Origin: Streptomyces sp. NBC_01351
Lineage (GTDB): Bacteria > Actinomycetota > Actinomycetes > Streptomycetales > Streptomycetaceae
Assembly: GCF_036237315.1 (NCBI RefSeq)
Contig: NZ_CP108356.1
Location: 5,647,501-5,711,500 of the forward strand
Reading direction: 5' to 3'
Length of the DNA stretch: 64,000 nt
The notes under the pieces are model-generated. The model had not been told where the DNA came from. It saw only the letters and a list, made by a program, of their open reading frames with translations, and ran no database searches. The position numbers and the translations under genes are program-made. Shown piece by piece: positions 10,239-17,764 of the stretch. Numbering within the stretch: the stretch's first letter is position 1; the number at the start of each line of letters is the position of its first letter.

Positions 10239-13200
10239 GCGGCCCCGGGGGTGGCCGCAGGGGCCGACCCGAGGGCCTTCCGGGCTCGGGGGCGGTGGGC
10301 GGGGCCCTGAACGATCCGCGGCCGCCGGAGGGGCGGCCGGTGGAGGCGGGGCCGGTGGACCTGCGTCTCGTGGTGCCGGCCGTGGCCGCCTGGGGGGCGG
10401 CCGCCGTGGCGCTGGACGCGCCGGGTTCCTGGACCGCCGCCGGGGTGGGGCTGGGGGTGCTCGGCGCGGGGCTGCTGGTCCTGGCCGGGCGCCGGCGCCC
10501 GGGGCCATGGTGGAGGGCGGCTTCGGCCGTGGCCGCCGCCCTGCTGTGTGCGGCTGCGGGGGCCGGGGTGGCCGGGCTGCACCGGGCCGAGGCGCGGGCC
10601 GGGCCGGTCGAGGGGCTGGCCCGGGAGCACGCCCGCGTTCTCGCGGAGTTGACCGTCGGCTCCGATCCGCAGGTCTCCCGGGGCGGCAGCGGGCCGCCCC
10701 TGGTGGTGCTGGACGCGGTGGTGACCCGGTTGACCGGGCCCGACGGGGTACGGACCCGGGTCGAGACCCCGGTCCGGGTGCTGGCCGGGCATCCGCAATG
10801 GGCCCGGCTGCTGCCCTCCACCAGGGTGGTGGTCGTCGCCCGGCTGGCCCCGGCGAGGGGCGGGGAGCGGGCCGTGGCGCTGCTGAGGCCGGGCGGTGAC
10901 ACCCCGCCCGAGGTCACCGGCGGCCCGGATGCCGCGCAGCGGATCGCCGGGCGGCTGCGGGCGGGGCTGCGGGAGGCGAGCGAGGGGCTCGCCCCGGATG
11001 CGAGGGCCCTGCTGCCGGGGCTGGTCGTCGGGGACACCTCCCGGGTGCCGCCCGACCTGAAGGAGGCCTTCCGGAGCACTGACCTGCTGCACCTGCTGGC
11101 CGTCTCGGGGTCCAACCTGACCGTGGTGCTGTTCCTGCTCATCGGGCCCCCGGCCCGCGCGCAGCGGGCCGAGCGGCGCGGGCTGGCCCCTCGGATCGGG
11201 CTCTCGCTGCGGGCCACCGCAGTGTGCGGGGCGGCGCTGACGCTCGGGTTCGTGGTGGTGTGCAGGCCGGAGCCGAGCGTGCTGCGGGCCGCGGCCTGCG
11301 GGGCCGTGACCCTGCTGGCCATCGCCACGGGGCGGCGCAGGTCCCTGCTCCCGGCGCTGGCCGCCGCCGTCCTGCTGCTGGTGCTGTACGACCCGTGGCT
11401 GGCCCGCGGTTACGGATTCCTGCTCTCCGTCCTGGCCACCGGGGCGTTGCTGACCCTGGCACCCCGGTGGAGCGAGGCCCTGCGCCGTCGCGGGGTGCCA
11501 TCCAGGCTCGCCGAGGCGCTGGGGGCCGCGGCGGCCGCCCAGGCGGTGTGCGCGCCGGTGGTCGCCGTGCTCTCGGCCCGGGTCGGCCTGGTGGCCGTGC
11601 CGTGCAACCTGCTGGCCGAGCTGGCGGCCGGTCCGGCGACGGTGCTCGGCTTCGCCGCCCTGGCGGTGGCCCCCGTGTGGATGCCCGCCGCGGAGCTGCT
11701 GGCCCGGTGCGCGGGGGTGCCGGCCGGGTGGATCGCCGCCGTGGCGCGGGCCGGGGCGCGGCTGCCGGGGGCGGAGCTGCCCTGGCCGGGCGGGCTCGCC
11801 GGCGGGCTGCTGCTGGCCGCCGTGACCGTGGTCGGCGTGGTGCTGATCGCCCGGTTCGGCGGCAGGCGGTGGCTCTGCTCCGCCCTGGCGGTGGTGCTGC
11901 TCCTGGCCGTGCTGCGGCCGCCGCAGTTGACCCGTACCCTCACGGGCTGGCCTCCGCCCGACTGGAGTTACGTCCAGTGCGCCGTCGGGCAAGGGGACGC
12001 CGCCGTACTCGAGATCGGCCCGGGGGAGGCACTGGTGGTGGACGCCGGCCCCGAGCCCGGCCCGGTGGACGACTGCCTGCGGGCCCTCGAGGTACGGCGG
12101 GTGCCGATGCTGCTGCTGACGCACTTTCACGCCGACCACGTGGCGGGCCTGGCCGGGGTGTTGCGGGGCAGGTCCGTGGGGGTGATCCAGACCACGGGGC
12201 TGGACGAACCGCCCGCGCAGGCCGAGTTCGTCCGTCGGGCGGCGGCCGCCGCCGGGGTGCCCGTCGTGCGGGCGGCGGCGGGGGAGCGGCGCCGGGCGGG
12301 GCCGCTGGAGTGGCAGGTGCTGTGGCCGCCGCCGGTCGGACCACCCTCCGAAGGGCCCAACGACGCGAGCGTCGCCCTGCTCGTGCGCGCCGGGGGAGTG
12401 ACCCTGCTCATGCTCGGCGACCTGGAACCACCCGCCCAGCGGGCGCTCCTGCGGGACCATCCGGAGCTGGGGCCGGTGGACGTCCTCAAGGTCGCCCATC
12501 ACGGTTCCGCGCACCAGGACCCGGAGCTGCAGGCCCGGATCCGGCCGCGCCTCGCCGTCGTCCCGGTCGGCGCGGGCAACCGCTACGGGCACCCCGCGCC
12601 CGGCACGCTGGCCCGGCTGCGGGAGTCGGGGGCGACCGTACTGCGCACCGACACGGACGGCTCCGTCGCGGTCACCGGATCCGGCTCGCTGCTGCGGGCA
12701 TTTCCGGCCAATCGGCGGCGAAGGCGGCGCGGGCATACCGGGCGCGAACATTCTGTTTGCCCACAACCCGACAGCATGATCGAATGCCTCTTCGCCAGCA
12801 CGGTCCAAGTCCACACAGCACGGGGGTGCGTCAGCCATGTTCGGACGACGACGGGGGACGGAGACGGCGGGAAGTTCCAGCCCGCCCACATCCGCGACAC
12901 TGACGCTGCCGCCGACGGCGCGGCTGCTCAGCTGCCGCGTGCTCGACAGCGTCCACCAGCCGATCCGGCAAGCCGCGTTCGAGCTCACCGACCCGATCGG
13001 CCGGCGGATCGTCAGCGGGGAGACCGACCCGTACGGCGGGATCACCGCGACGGTGCCGGAAGGGGAGTACCGGCTCTCCGTCACGGCCGAGGGGTACGCG
13101 CCGTTCCACGGGGCGACGCTGGTGGGCGGCCCGGCGCAGCCCGGCACCGGGGAGATCGTCCTCGACGCCGTGGAGCCGCCGTTGCTTCCGCAGCCCGGCC

Positions 13201-13987
13201 ACTGGGAGCTCGACCCGACGCACTCGACGATCGGCTTCACTGCCCGGCACATCGGCATGGCCCGGATCCGCGGCCGGTTCAACACGTTCGCGGGCGCCGT
13301 CCGGATAGCCGAGCGCATGGAGGACTCCTCCATGCACGTGATCATCGACGCGGCGAGCATCGACACAGGTATGCGGATGCGGGACGACCACCTGCGCTCG
13401 GGGGACTTCCTGGACGCGGTCCGCTACCCGACGGTGGAGTTCTACAGCGAACGCTTCATCCACCGCAGCGGCAGCCGCTGGGCCGTCGCGGGCGCCCTCA
13501 CCCTCCACGGGGTGAACCGCTCCGTGACCCTCGACACCCAGTACCTGGGACTCGGCACGGGCATGGAGGGCGAACAGCGGGCAGCCTGCCGGGCCACCGC
13601 CGAACTCCAGCGCGAGGACTTCACCCTGAACTGGCAGTCGATGCTCGCGCACGGGATCGCGGCGATCGGATCGAGCGTGGAAGTGACGCTGGACGTGCAG
13701 GCTGTCCACAAGGCCTGAGGGCGCCGAGGGGCCCCGGCGCCTACGGGGCCTCCAGCCAGCCCTCGTACTCGGCGGCGAGGGCGTCCAGGGCGGTGGGGTC
13801 GAGCCCTTCCCGCGGGTCCTCGACGACCACCAGCCACTGGGCGTCCTCGGCATCGTCCTCGCCGGCCAGGGCGTCGCGGACCAACTGGGGCTCCTCCGGG
13901 AGGCCGAACCGGTCGACGACCTCCTGCGCCACCTCCTCGGCGGCGTCGCGGTCGGGCAGGACGAGTACATGTCGCACGTTCACGTGA
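10235..13987 (+). CDS. comEC: ComEC/Rec2 family DNA-uptake channel; ComEC part ends near 12720, frame has no stop until 13987
   Basis: A multi-pass membrane protein of the ComEC type, the inner-membrane channel for single-stranded DNA. After N-terminal helices and an extracytoplasmic OB-like region comes the competence domain (LLAVSGSNLTVVLFLL, then transmembrane helices). A metallo-beta-lactamase domain follows, with LTHFHADHVAGLAG and VLKVAHHGSAHQDPEL. Homology should end near LLRAFPANRR (about 12720, ~830 residues). However, the frame then runs open through the intergenic region and all of the following YceI gene to 13987. The tail is Arg/Ala-rich and looks like out-of-frame translation. 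A lost stop, an indel or a sequencing error is likely. The GTG start overlaps the comEA stop. Confidence 0.75.
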   Translation: MSGPGGGRRGRPEGLPGSGAVGGALNDPRPPEGRPVEAGPVDLRLVVPAVAAWGAAAVALDAPGSWTAAGVGLGVLGAGLLVLAGRRRPGPWWRAASAVAAALLCAAAGAGVAGLHRAEARAGPVEGLAREHARVLAELTVGSDPQVSRGGSGPPLVVLDAVVTRLTGPDGVRTRVETPVRVLAGHPQWARLLPSTRVVVVARLAPARGGERAVALLRPGGDTPPEVTGGPDAAQRIAGRLRAGLREASEGLAPDARALLPGLVVGDTSRVPPDLKEAFRSTDLLHLLAVSGSNLTVVLFLLIGPPARAQRAERRGLAPRIGLSLRATAVCGAALTLGFVVVCRPEPSVLRAAACGAVTLLAIATGRRRSLLPALAAAVLLLVLYDPWLARGYGFLLSVLATGALLTLAPRWSEALRRRGVPSRLAEALGAAAAAQAVCAPVVAVLSARVGLVAVPCNLLAELAAGPATVLGFAALAVAPVWMPAAELLARCAGVPAGWIAAVARAGARLPGAELPWPGGLAGGLLLAAVTVVGVVLIARFGGRRWLCSALAVVLLLAVLRPPQLTRTLTGWPPPDWSYVQCAVGQGDAAVLEIGPGEALVVDAGPEPGPVDDCLRALEVRRVPMLLLTHFHADHVAGLAGVLRGRSVGVIQTTGLDEPPAQAEFVRRAAAAAGVPVVRAAAGERRRAGPLEWQVLWPPPVGPPSEGPNDASVALLVRAGGVTLLMLGDLEPPAQRALLRDHPELGPVDVLKVAHHGSAHQDPELQARIRPRLAVVPVGAGNRYGHPAPGTLARLRESGATVLRTDTDGSVAVTGSGSLLRAFPANRRRRRRGHTGREHSVCPQPDSMIECLFASTVQVHTARGCVSHVRTTTGDGDGGKFQPAHIRDTDAAADGAAAQLPRARQRPPADPASRVRAHRPDRPADRQRGDRPVRRDHRDGAGRGVPALRHGRGVRAVPRGDAGGRPGAARHRGDRPRRRGAAVASAARPLGARPDALDDRLHCPAHRHGPDPRPVQHVRGRRPDSRAHGGLLHARDHRRGEHRHRYADAGRPPALGGLPGRGPLPDGGVLQRTLHPPQRQPLGRRGRPHPPRGEPLRDPRHPVPGTRHGHGGRTAGSLPGHRRTPARGLHPELAVDARARDRGDRIERGSDAGRAGCPQGLRAPRGPGAYGASSQPSYSAARASRAVGSSPSRGSSTTTSHWASSASSSPARASRTNWGSSGRPNRSTTSCATSSAASRSGRTSTCRTFT
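12837..13718 (+). CDS. YceI family protein with N-terminal carboxypeptidase-regulatory-like domain
   Basis: A 293-residue protein with two parts. Residues about 30-105 form a small beta-sandwich of the carboxypeptidase-regulatory type (SCRVLDSVHQPIRQAAFELTDPIG ... GEYRLSVTAEGYAPF). Residues about 118-290 are a YceI lipocalin-like barrel that binds polyisoprenoid-type lipids (GHWELDPTHSTIGFTARHIGMARIRGRF, then LRSGDFLDAVRYPTVEFYS and GALTLHGVNRSVTLD). No signal peptide or transmembrane segment is visible, so it is probably cytosolic, unlike E. coli YceI. GGGGGTG lies upstream of the ATG. Its whole length overlaps the out-of-frame run-on of comEC. Codon pattern and homology say this frame is the real one. 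Confidence 0.85.
   Translation: MFGRRRGTETAGSSSPPTSATLTLPPTARLLSCRVLDSVHQPIRQAAFELTDPIGRRIVSGETDPYGGITATVPEGEYRLSVTAEGYAPFHGATLVGGPAQPGTGEIVLDAVEPPLLPQPGHWELDPTHSTIGFTARHIGMARIRGRFNTFAGAVRIAERMEDSSMHVIIDAASIDTGMRMRDDHLRSGDFLDAVRYPTVEFYSERFIHRSGSRWAVAGALTLHGVNRSVTLDTQYLGLGTGMEGEQRAACRATAELQREDFTLNWQSMLAHGIAAIGSSVEVTLDVQAVHKA
13741..13983 (-). CDS. Small conserved hypothetical protein
   Basis: An 80-residue acidic protein that begins VNVRHVLVLPDRDAAEEVAQEVVDRFG and ends with AALAAEYEGWLEAP. I chose the GTG at 13983 because the residues beyond it do not look coding. The sequence suggests a small ferredoxin-like alpha/beta fold, with a beta strand VRHVLVLP followed by an amphipathic helix, but I assign no function. 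It converges on the YceI gene across a 22-base gap containing a GGCGCC inverted repeat, and lies back to back with holA. Confidence 0.6.
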   Translation of the reverse strand: MNVRHVLVLPDRDAAEEVAQEVVDRFGLPEEPQLVRDALAGEDDAEDAQWLVVVEDPREGLDPTALDALAAEYEGWLEAP

Positions 13988-14059
13988 CCATTCTCAAGTA
14001 TTCGGTGAGCGGGGCCGCGAGGCGGTGGGCTGTCAGTGCCGCGTGGGATGCTGGAGTCG

Positions 14060-15052
14060 ATGGCCACCAGGAAGAACTCAACCGACGACCCACTCGCTCC
14101 GCTCACCGTCGCGGTGGGGCAGGAGGACCTGCTGCTCGACCGTGTCGTACGGGAGGTGGTGACGGCCGCCCGTGCCGTCGATGCCGACACGGACGTACGC
14201 GACCTCTCCTCCGAGCAGCTCCAGCCCGGCACGCTCGCCGAGCTGACGAGCCCCTCGCTCTTCTCCGAGCGCAAGGTCCTGATCGTGCGGGGCGCGCAGG
14301 ACCTGTCCGCGGACAGCATCAAGGAGGTCAAGGCCTACCTCGACGCGCCGTACGAGGAGATCATCCTCGTCCTCCTCCACGCGGGCGGGGTCAAGGGCAA
14401 GGGCCTCTTGGACGCGGCGCGCAAGGCCGGCGCCCGGGAGATCGCCTGCCCGAAGATGACCAAGGCGGCGGACCGGCTGGCGTTCGTACGGGGCGAGTTC
14501 CGCACGCTGGGCCGCTCGGCGACCCCGGAGGCCTGCCAGAACCTGGTGGACGCGATCGGCAGCGACCTGCGGGAGCTGGCGAGTGCGGCGGCGCAGCTGT
14601 GCGCGGACGTCGAGGGCACCATCGACGAGGCCGTGGTGGGCCGTTACTACACGGGCCGCGCGGAAGCCTCCAGCTTCACGGTCGCCGACCGGGCCGTCGA
14701 GGGCCGGGCGGCGGAAGCCCTCGAAGCCCTGCGCTGGTCCCTGGCGACCGGGGTGGCCCCGGTCCTGATCACCAGTGCGCTGGCCCAGGCGGTGCGCGCG
14801 ATCGGCAAGCTCGCCTCCGCCCCGCGCGGGGCCCGCCCCGGCGACCTCGCCCGGGACCTGGGCATGCCGCCATGGAAGATCGACCGGGTCCGCCAGCAGA
14901 TGCGCGGCTGGTCCGCAGACGGGGTCGCCGACGCCCTGCGCGCCGTGGCCGCCGCCGACGCGGGAGTGAAGGGCGGCGGCGACGACCCCGAGTACGCCCT
15001 GGAGAAGGCGGTCGTGGCGGTGGCCCGCGCCGCCCGCCCCCAGCGTCGATAG
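14060..15052 (+). CDS. holA: DNA polymerase III delta subunit
   Basis: HolA (330 residues) is the delta subunit of the clamp loader that opens the beta clamp on DNA. The N-terminal part is AAA+-like, with LTVAVGQEDLLLDRVVREVV and TSPSLFSERKVLIVRGAQDLS. The middle has NLVDAIGSDLRELASAAAQL, a well-conserved delta signature. The C-terminal collar domain has FTVADRAVEGRAAEALEAL and MPPWKIDRVRQQMRGWS. No Walker A is expected in delta and none is seen. I chose the ATG at 14060 (MATRKNSTDD) because GGAG sits six bases upstream. ATGs at 14036 and 14048 are in frame but poorly placed. Confidence 0.92.
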   Translation: MATRKNSTDDPLAPLTVAVGQEDLLLDRVVREVVTAARAVDADTDVRDLSSEQLQPGTLAELTSPSLFSERKVLIVRGAQDLSADSIKEVKAYLDAPYEEIILVLLHAGGVKGKGLLDAARKAGAREIACPKMTKAADRLAFVRGEFRTLGRSATPEACQNLVDAIGSDLRELASAAAQLCADVEGTIDEAVVGRYYTGRAEASSFTVADRAVEGRAAEALEALRWSLATGVAPVLITSALAQAVRAIGKLASAPRGARPGDLARDLGMPPWKIDRVRQQMRGWSADGVADALRAVAAADAGVKGGGDDPEYALEKAVVAVARAARPQRR

Positions 15053-15110
15053 GCCACTCGCTTCGGCGACGGGCCGCTGAGGGGGCGGACCGGCCGGCAA
15101 AGCCCCTGGG

Positions 15111-16466
15111 TCAGTGGGCCATGGAGCGGGCTGCGGTGGGGCTGGGGCGGCCGGTCGGCAGGAGGACGGCCGCGGCTAGGGCGAGGGCCAGGGCCGGGAC
15201 GGGGAGGGTGCTGAAGCCGCCGGAGGCGAGGGCGGCGACGCCGATGGCCGCGCCCAGTTCGTGCGAGGTGCCCACCAGGCCGGAGGCCACCCCGGAGTGC
15301 TCCGGGGGGACTTCGGAGAGCGCGGCCGTCGTCGCGCACACGAAGGCCCCGCCGAGACCGAGCCCCAGCAGGGCGAAGCCGGGGACCAGGCCGGTCCAGA
15401 GCCCGCCCGTGGGGGCCAGCGCGGCGCCCGCCGCCGCCAGGGCGAAGGCCGTCGCACCGACCCGGCGCCAGCCGAAGCGCACGACCGCCGCGCTGCCCAG
15501 GTGCGCGCCGGCCATGACCGCCACCGCCACCGGGAGGAACGCCAGCCCCGTGACGAGCGCGCTGCGCCCGAGGGTGTGCTGGATGTGCAGGGAGCTGACG
15601 TAGAACCCCGCTACCAGCAGCCCGGCGGCCCCGAGCATCACGGCGCTCCCGCCCAGCAGGGCTCGGCGGCCCGGGAGGGCGGAGGGCAGCAGGGGGTGCG
15701 GGTTCCGGCGCTCCGCGAGGGCGAGCAGCAGGCCCGCCGCGGCGGCTCCGGCCAGCCAGGGCCAGGAGCCTTCGGTCAGCCCGTAGACCAGGCAGGCGGA
15801 AGCCGCCGTCAGCAGGAGGGCTCCCGCGAGCCCGAGAGGAGACCTCTTGCCGGGGGTGCGGAGCGAGTGCCCCAGCAGCAGCGGGACGGCGATCAGCGCC
15901 AGGATCCCGGCGGGCAGGTTGACGTAGAAGATCCACCGCCAGCCCGGCCCGTCGGCCAGGATCCCGCCGAGCAGGACCCCGACGGCCGCGCCGGCCCCGC
16001 CGACCCCCGCCCACACGCCGAGGGCGCGGTGCCGTGCCGGGCCCTCGAACAGGGCCAGGACCAGCGCCATCGCCGCCGGCGAGAGCAGGGCCGCGCCGAT
16101 GCCCTGCGCGGAGCGCGCCGCGATCAGGGTGCCGCCCGTCCCCGCGAGGCCGGACGCCACGGAGGCCGCGGTGAACAGCGTCAGCCCGGCCAGGAACATC
16201 CGCCGCGCCCCGAACCGGTCGGCCAGCCGTCCGCCCACCAGCAGCAGGGCGCCGAAGAAGAGCGTGTACGCGGTGACGGCCCAGGTGAGGCCCTCGTCGG
16301 AGAGCGCGAGGTCGGCGCCGATGACGGGCAGGGCCACGTTCACCACCGTGACGTCCGCGATGAGCATGAACTGGGCCAGGCAGAGCAGGGCCAGCAGGCG
16401 CCATCGATGCGGATGTGCGGCGCCGTGGGACGGGGCGTATGCCTGTGAGTGGGAGTGCGAGGGCAT
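15111..16466 (-). CDS. MFS drug-type exporter, DHA2-like
   Basis: A 451-residue integral membrane protein with about 14 predicted helices. The N-terminus is His-rich (MPSHSHSQAYAPSHGAAHPHR), followed by LLALLCLAQFMLIADVTVVNVALP, the antiporter-family helix 1 motif. The loop 2-3 motif GGRLADRFGARRMFLAG is clear, and helix 5 contains GPGWRWIFYVNLPAG, typical of DHA2 proton-drug antiporters. The start codon follows AGGAGCGGCTTCGCC. It diverges from a TetR regulator, and a 16-bp palindrome (16486-16501) lies between its ribosome site and its promoter region, so the neighbour probably represses it. The substrate cannot be deduced. Confidence 0.9.
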   Translation of the reverse strand: MPSHSHSQAYAPSHGAAHPHRWRLLALLCLAQFMLIADVTVVNVALPVIGADLALSDEGLTWAVTAYTLFFGALLLVGGRLADRFGARRMFLAGLTLFTAASVASGLAGTGGTLIAARSAQGIGAALLSPAAMALVLALFEGPARHRALGVWAGVGGAGAAVGVLLGGILADGPGWRWIFYVNLPAGILALIAVPLLLGHSLRTPGKRSPLGLAGALLLTAASACLVYGLTEGSWPWLAGAAAAGLLLALAERRNPHPLLPSALPGRRALLGGSAVMLGAAGLLVAGFYVSSLHIQHTLGRSALVTGLAFLPVAVAVMAGAHLGSAAVVRFGWRRVGATAFALAAAGAALAPTGGLWTGLVPGFALLGLGLGGAFVCATTAALSEVPPEHSGVASGLVGTSHELGAAIGVAALASGGFSTLPVPALALALAAAVLLPTGRPSPTAARSMAH

Positions 16467-16485
16467 GGCGAAGCCGCTCCTAAAG

Positions 16486-16501
16486 TTAACAGAGGTGTTA
16501 A
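16486..16501. promoter_or_regulatory. TetR operator O1
   Basis: TTAACAGAGGTGTTAA is a perfect inverted repeat TTAACA-N4-TGTTAA, about 20 bases upstream of the MFS start and in the divergent promoter region. A second copy with one changed base lies 47 bp away. Confidence 0.6.
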
Positions 16502-16532
16502 GGATTGAGTATGCAGCTCCGCCTGTGGAATG

Positions 16533-16548
16533 TGAACAGTGGTGTTAA
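16533..16548. promoter_or_regulatory. TetR operator O2
   Basis: TGAACAGTGGTGTTAA matches O1 except at two positions and keeps TGAACA-N4-TGTTAA. It ends 10 bases before the TetR ATG, so binding here would autorepress the regulator. O1 and O2 share a 15-base direct repeat (14 of 15 identical). Confidence 0.55.
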
Positions 16549-16558
16549 GTTTGGTTCC

Positions 16559-17122
16559 ATGGTCATCGACGACGCCCCCACCCCCCGGCCCCGCCGCGCC
16601 GACGCCGAGCGCAACGCCGCCGCGATCGTCGACGCCGGCCTGGACTGCTTCCTCGCCGACCCGCAGGCGAGCATGGCCGCCATCGCCCGCGCCGCCGGAG
16701 TCAGCCGGGTCACGCTCTACTCCCACTTCGCCACCCGCGAAGCGCTCCTCGACGCCGCCTTCGACCGGGCCGAGGCCGAAGCCGCCGCGGCCCTCGCCGA
16801 CGGCGGCGACCTCGCCTGGCTCGTCCGCACCTCCTGGCGGCTCCTCGACCGGCACTCCGCCGTCTTCGCCGCCGTCTCCACCGCGTTCCCGCCCGAGCGG
16901 CTCCGCGAGCGCCACGACCGGATCCTGGCCCCGGTCCGCCGGCTGATCGTCCGCGGCCAGGAGGCCGGCGAGCTGCGCTCCGACCTCTCCGCGGACTGGT
17001 TGGTCACCGTCGTCTACAGCCTCGTCCACGCCGCCGCGGCCGAGGTGCAGGCCGGCCGGCTGGACCCGTCGGACGCCCCGGACGTCCTGACCTCGACCGT
17101 GCTCGCCGCCGTCCGCGGATGA
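16559..17122 (+). CDS. TetR family repressor, divergent from the MFS exporter
   Basis: A 187-residue regulator. Residues about 14-60 form the DNA-binding domain, with the helix-turn-helix MAAIARAAGVSRVTLYSHFATREALLDAAF, and the rest is a helical ligand-binding domain of low conservation. I chose the ATG at 16559 because the upstream part (MSMQLRLWNVNSG) would lie inside the paired operators. The gene diverges from the exporter at 15111-16466, and both operators flank the promoters, the standard layout of a drug-responsive local repressor. A strong two-way terminator follows. Confidence 0.88.
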   Translation: MVIDDAPTPRPRRADAERNAAAIVDAGLDCFLADPQASMAAIARAAGVSRVTLYSHFATREALLDAAFDRAEAEAAAALADGGDLAWLVRTSWRLLDRHSAVFAAVSTAFPPERLRERHDRILAPVRRLIVRGQEAGELRSDLSADWLVTVVYSLVHAAAAEVQAGRLDPSDAPDVLTSTVLAAVRG

Positions 17123-17132
17123 GCGGACAACG

Positions 17133-17181
17133 CGAAGGCCCCGGCCACCACCCTGGGGAAGGGTGGAGGCCGGGGCCTTCG
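17133..17181. terminator. Two-way terminator between tetR and rpsT
   Basis: A 14-base perfect outer stem (17133-17146 with 17168-17181) and a 6-base inner stem (CCACCC with GGGTGG) are separated by one A:A mismatch, with loop TGGGGAA. It lies between convergent genes and would work on both strands. Confidence 0.8.
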
Positions 17182-17299
17182 GTCACTGCCTTTGTTGCGC
17201 CGCACCCGCGTGGCGAACGCTTCGTGTGCGGCGCGGGGTGCCGGTCGGGAGCGGGAGAGAGGGCCCGCTGGGTCCCTACCCGGCGATCACATCGAGAGC

Positions 17300-17566
17300 T
17301 CAGCCCTGGAGGGAGGCAACCTTGATGGCCAGCGCCGACTTCTTGTTGGCGGCGGCGTTCTTGTGGATGACACCCTTCGAGACAGCCTTGTCGAGCGCAC
17401 GCGCGGCGGCGCGAGAAGCCACGGTGGCCTTCTCGACGTCACCGGCGACGACGGCCTCGCGGGCCTTGCGGATCGCGGTCTTGAGCGAAGACTTGACGGC
17501 CTTGTTGCGCAGGCGCGCCTTCTCGTTCGTCTTGTTCCGCTTGATCTGGGACTTGATGTTCGCCAC
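17300..17566 (-). CDS. rpsT: 30S ribosomal protein S20
   Basis: An 88-residue basic protein, S20, which binds 16S rRNA early in 30S assembly. The N-terminus [24 protein letters not shown] and the stretch [18 protein letters not shown] are diagnostic. The length is normal. It is transcribed alone, away from lepA, a divergent layout common in bacteria. TTGGGC and TAGCCT at 17676-17647 (minus strand, 18-bp spacer) form a good promoter with a leader of about 75 bases, which leaves room for S20 autoregulation, though no specific structure is recognised. Confidence 0.97.
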   Translation of the reverse strand: MANIKSQIKRNKTNEKARLRNKAVKSSLKTAIRKAREAVVAGDVEKATVASRAAARALDKAVSKGVIHKNAAANKKSALAIKVASLQG

Positions 17567-17646
17567 GAAAGAGCCTTTTCAGGTTCAGAGTTTGATCTTC
17601 GGATTGTGTCCCGACAGCTGAGAGGGCATACGAGACACAGCTGCCC

Positions 17647-17676
17647 AGGCTACCAGGCACGCTCCTGGCGGCCCAA
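17647..17676 (-). promoter_or_regulatory. rpsT promoter
   Basis: Read on the minus strand, TTGGGC (17676-17671) and TAGCCT (17652-17647) are 18 bp apart, giving a transcript start near 17640 and a leader of about 75 bases before rpsT. Confidence 0.5.
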
Positions 17677-17764
17677 ACCGAGCGCACTGCCCCGTCCATG
17701 GGACCATGGGAGGACTTCAGACTTCGTTCCGCGTTCCGACTGCGACCGAGAATCAGGACACTGC

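Noticed and set aside
10019..13366. 1115-codon frame antisense to comEC and YceI
   Set aside because: Gly/Pro/Arg/Gln-rich low-complexity translation with no start context, typical of antisense to high-GC genes.
12720..13987. New C-terminal domain fused to ComEC
   Set aside because: The tail is Arg/Ala-rich, matches no fold I know, and overlaps a well-formed YceI gene in another frame. Better explained by a lost stop or an indel.
17192..17764. Extended lepA start
   Set aside because: The upstream frame lies opposite rpsT and its promoter. The GTG at 17765 has a ribosome site and gives the family length.
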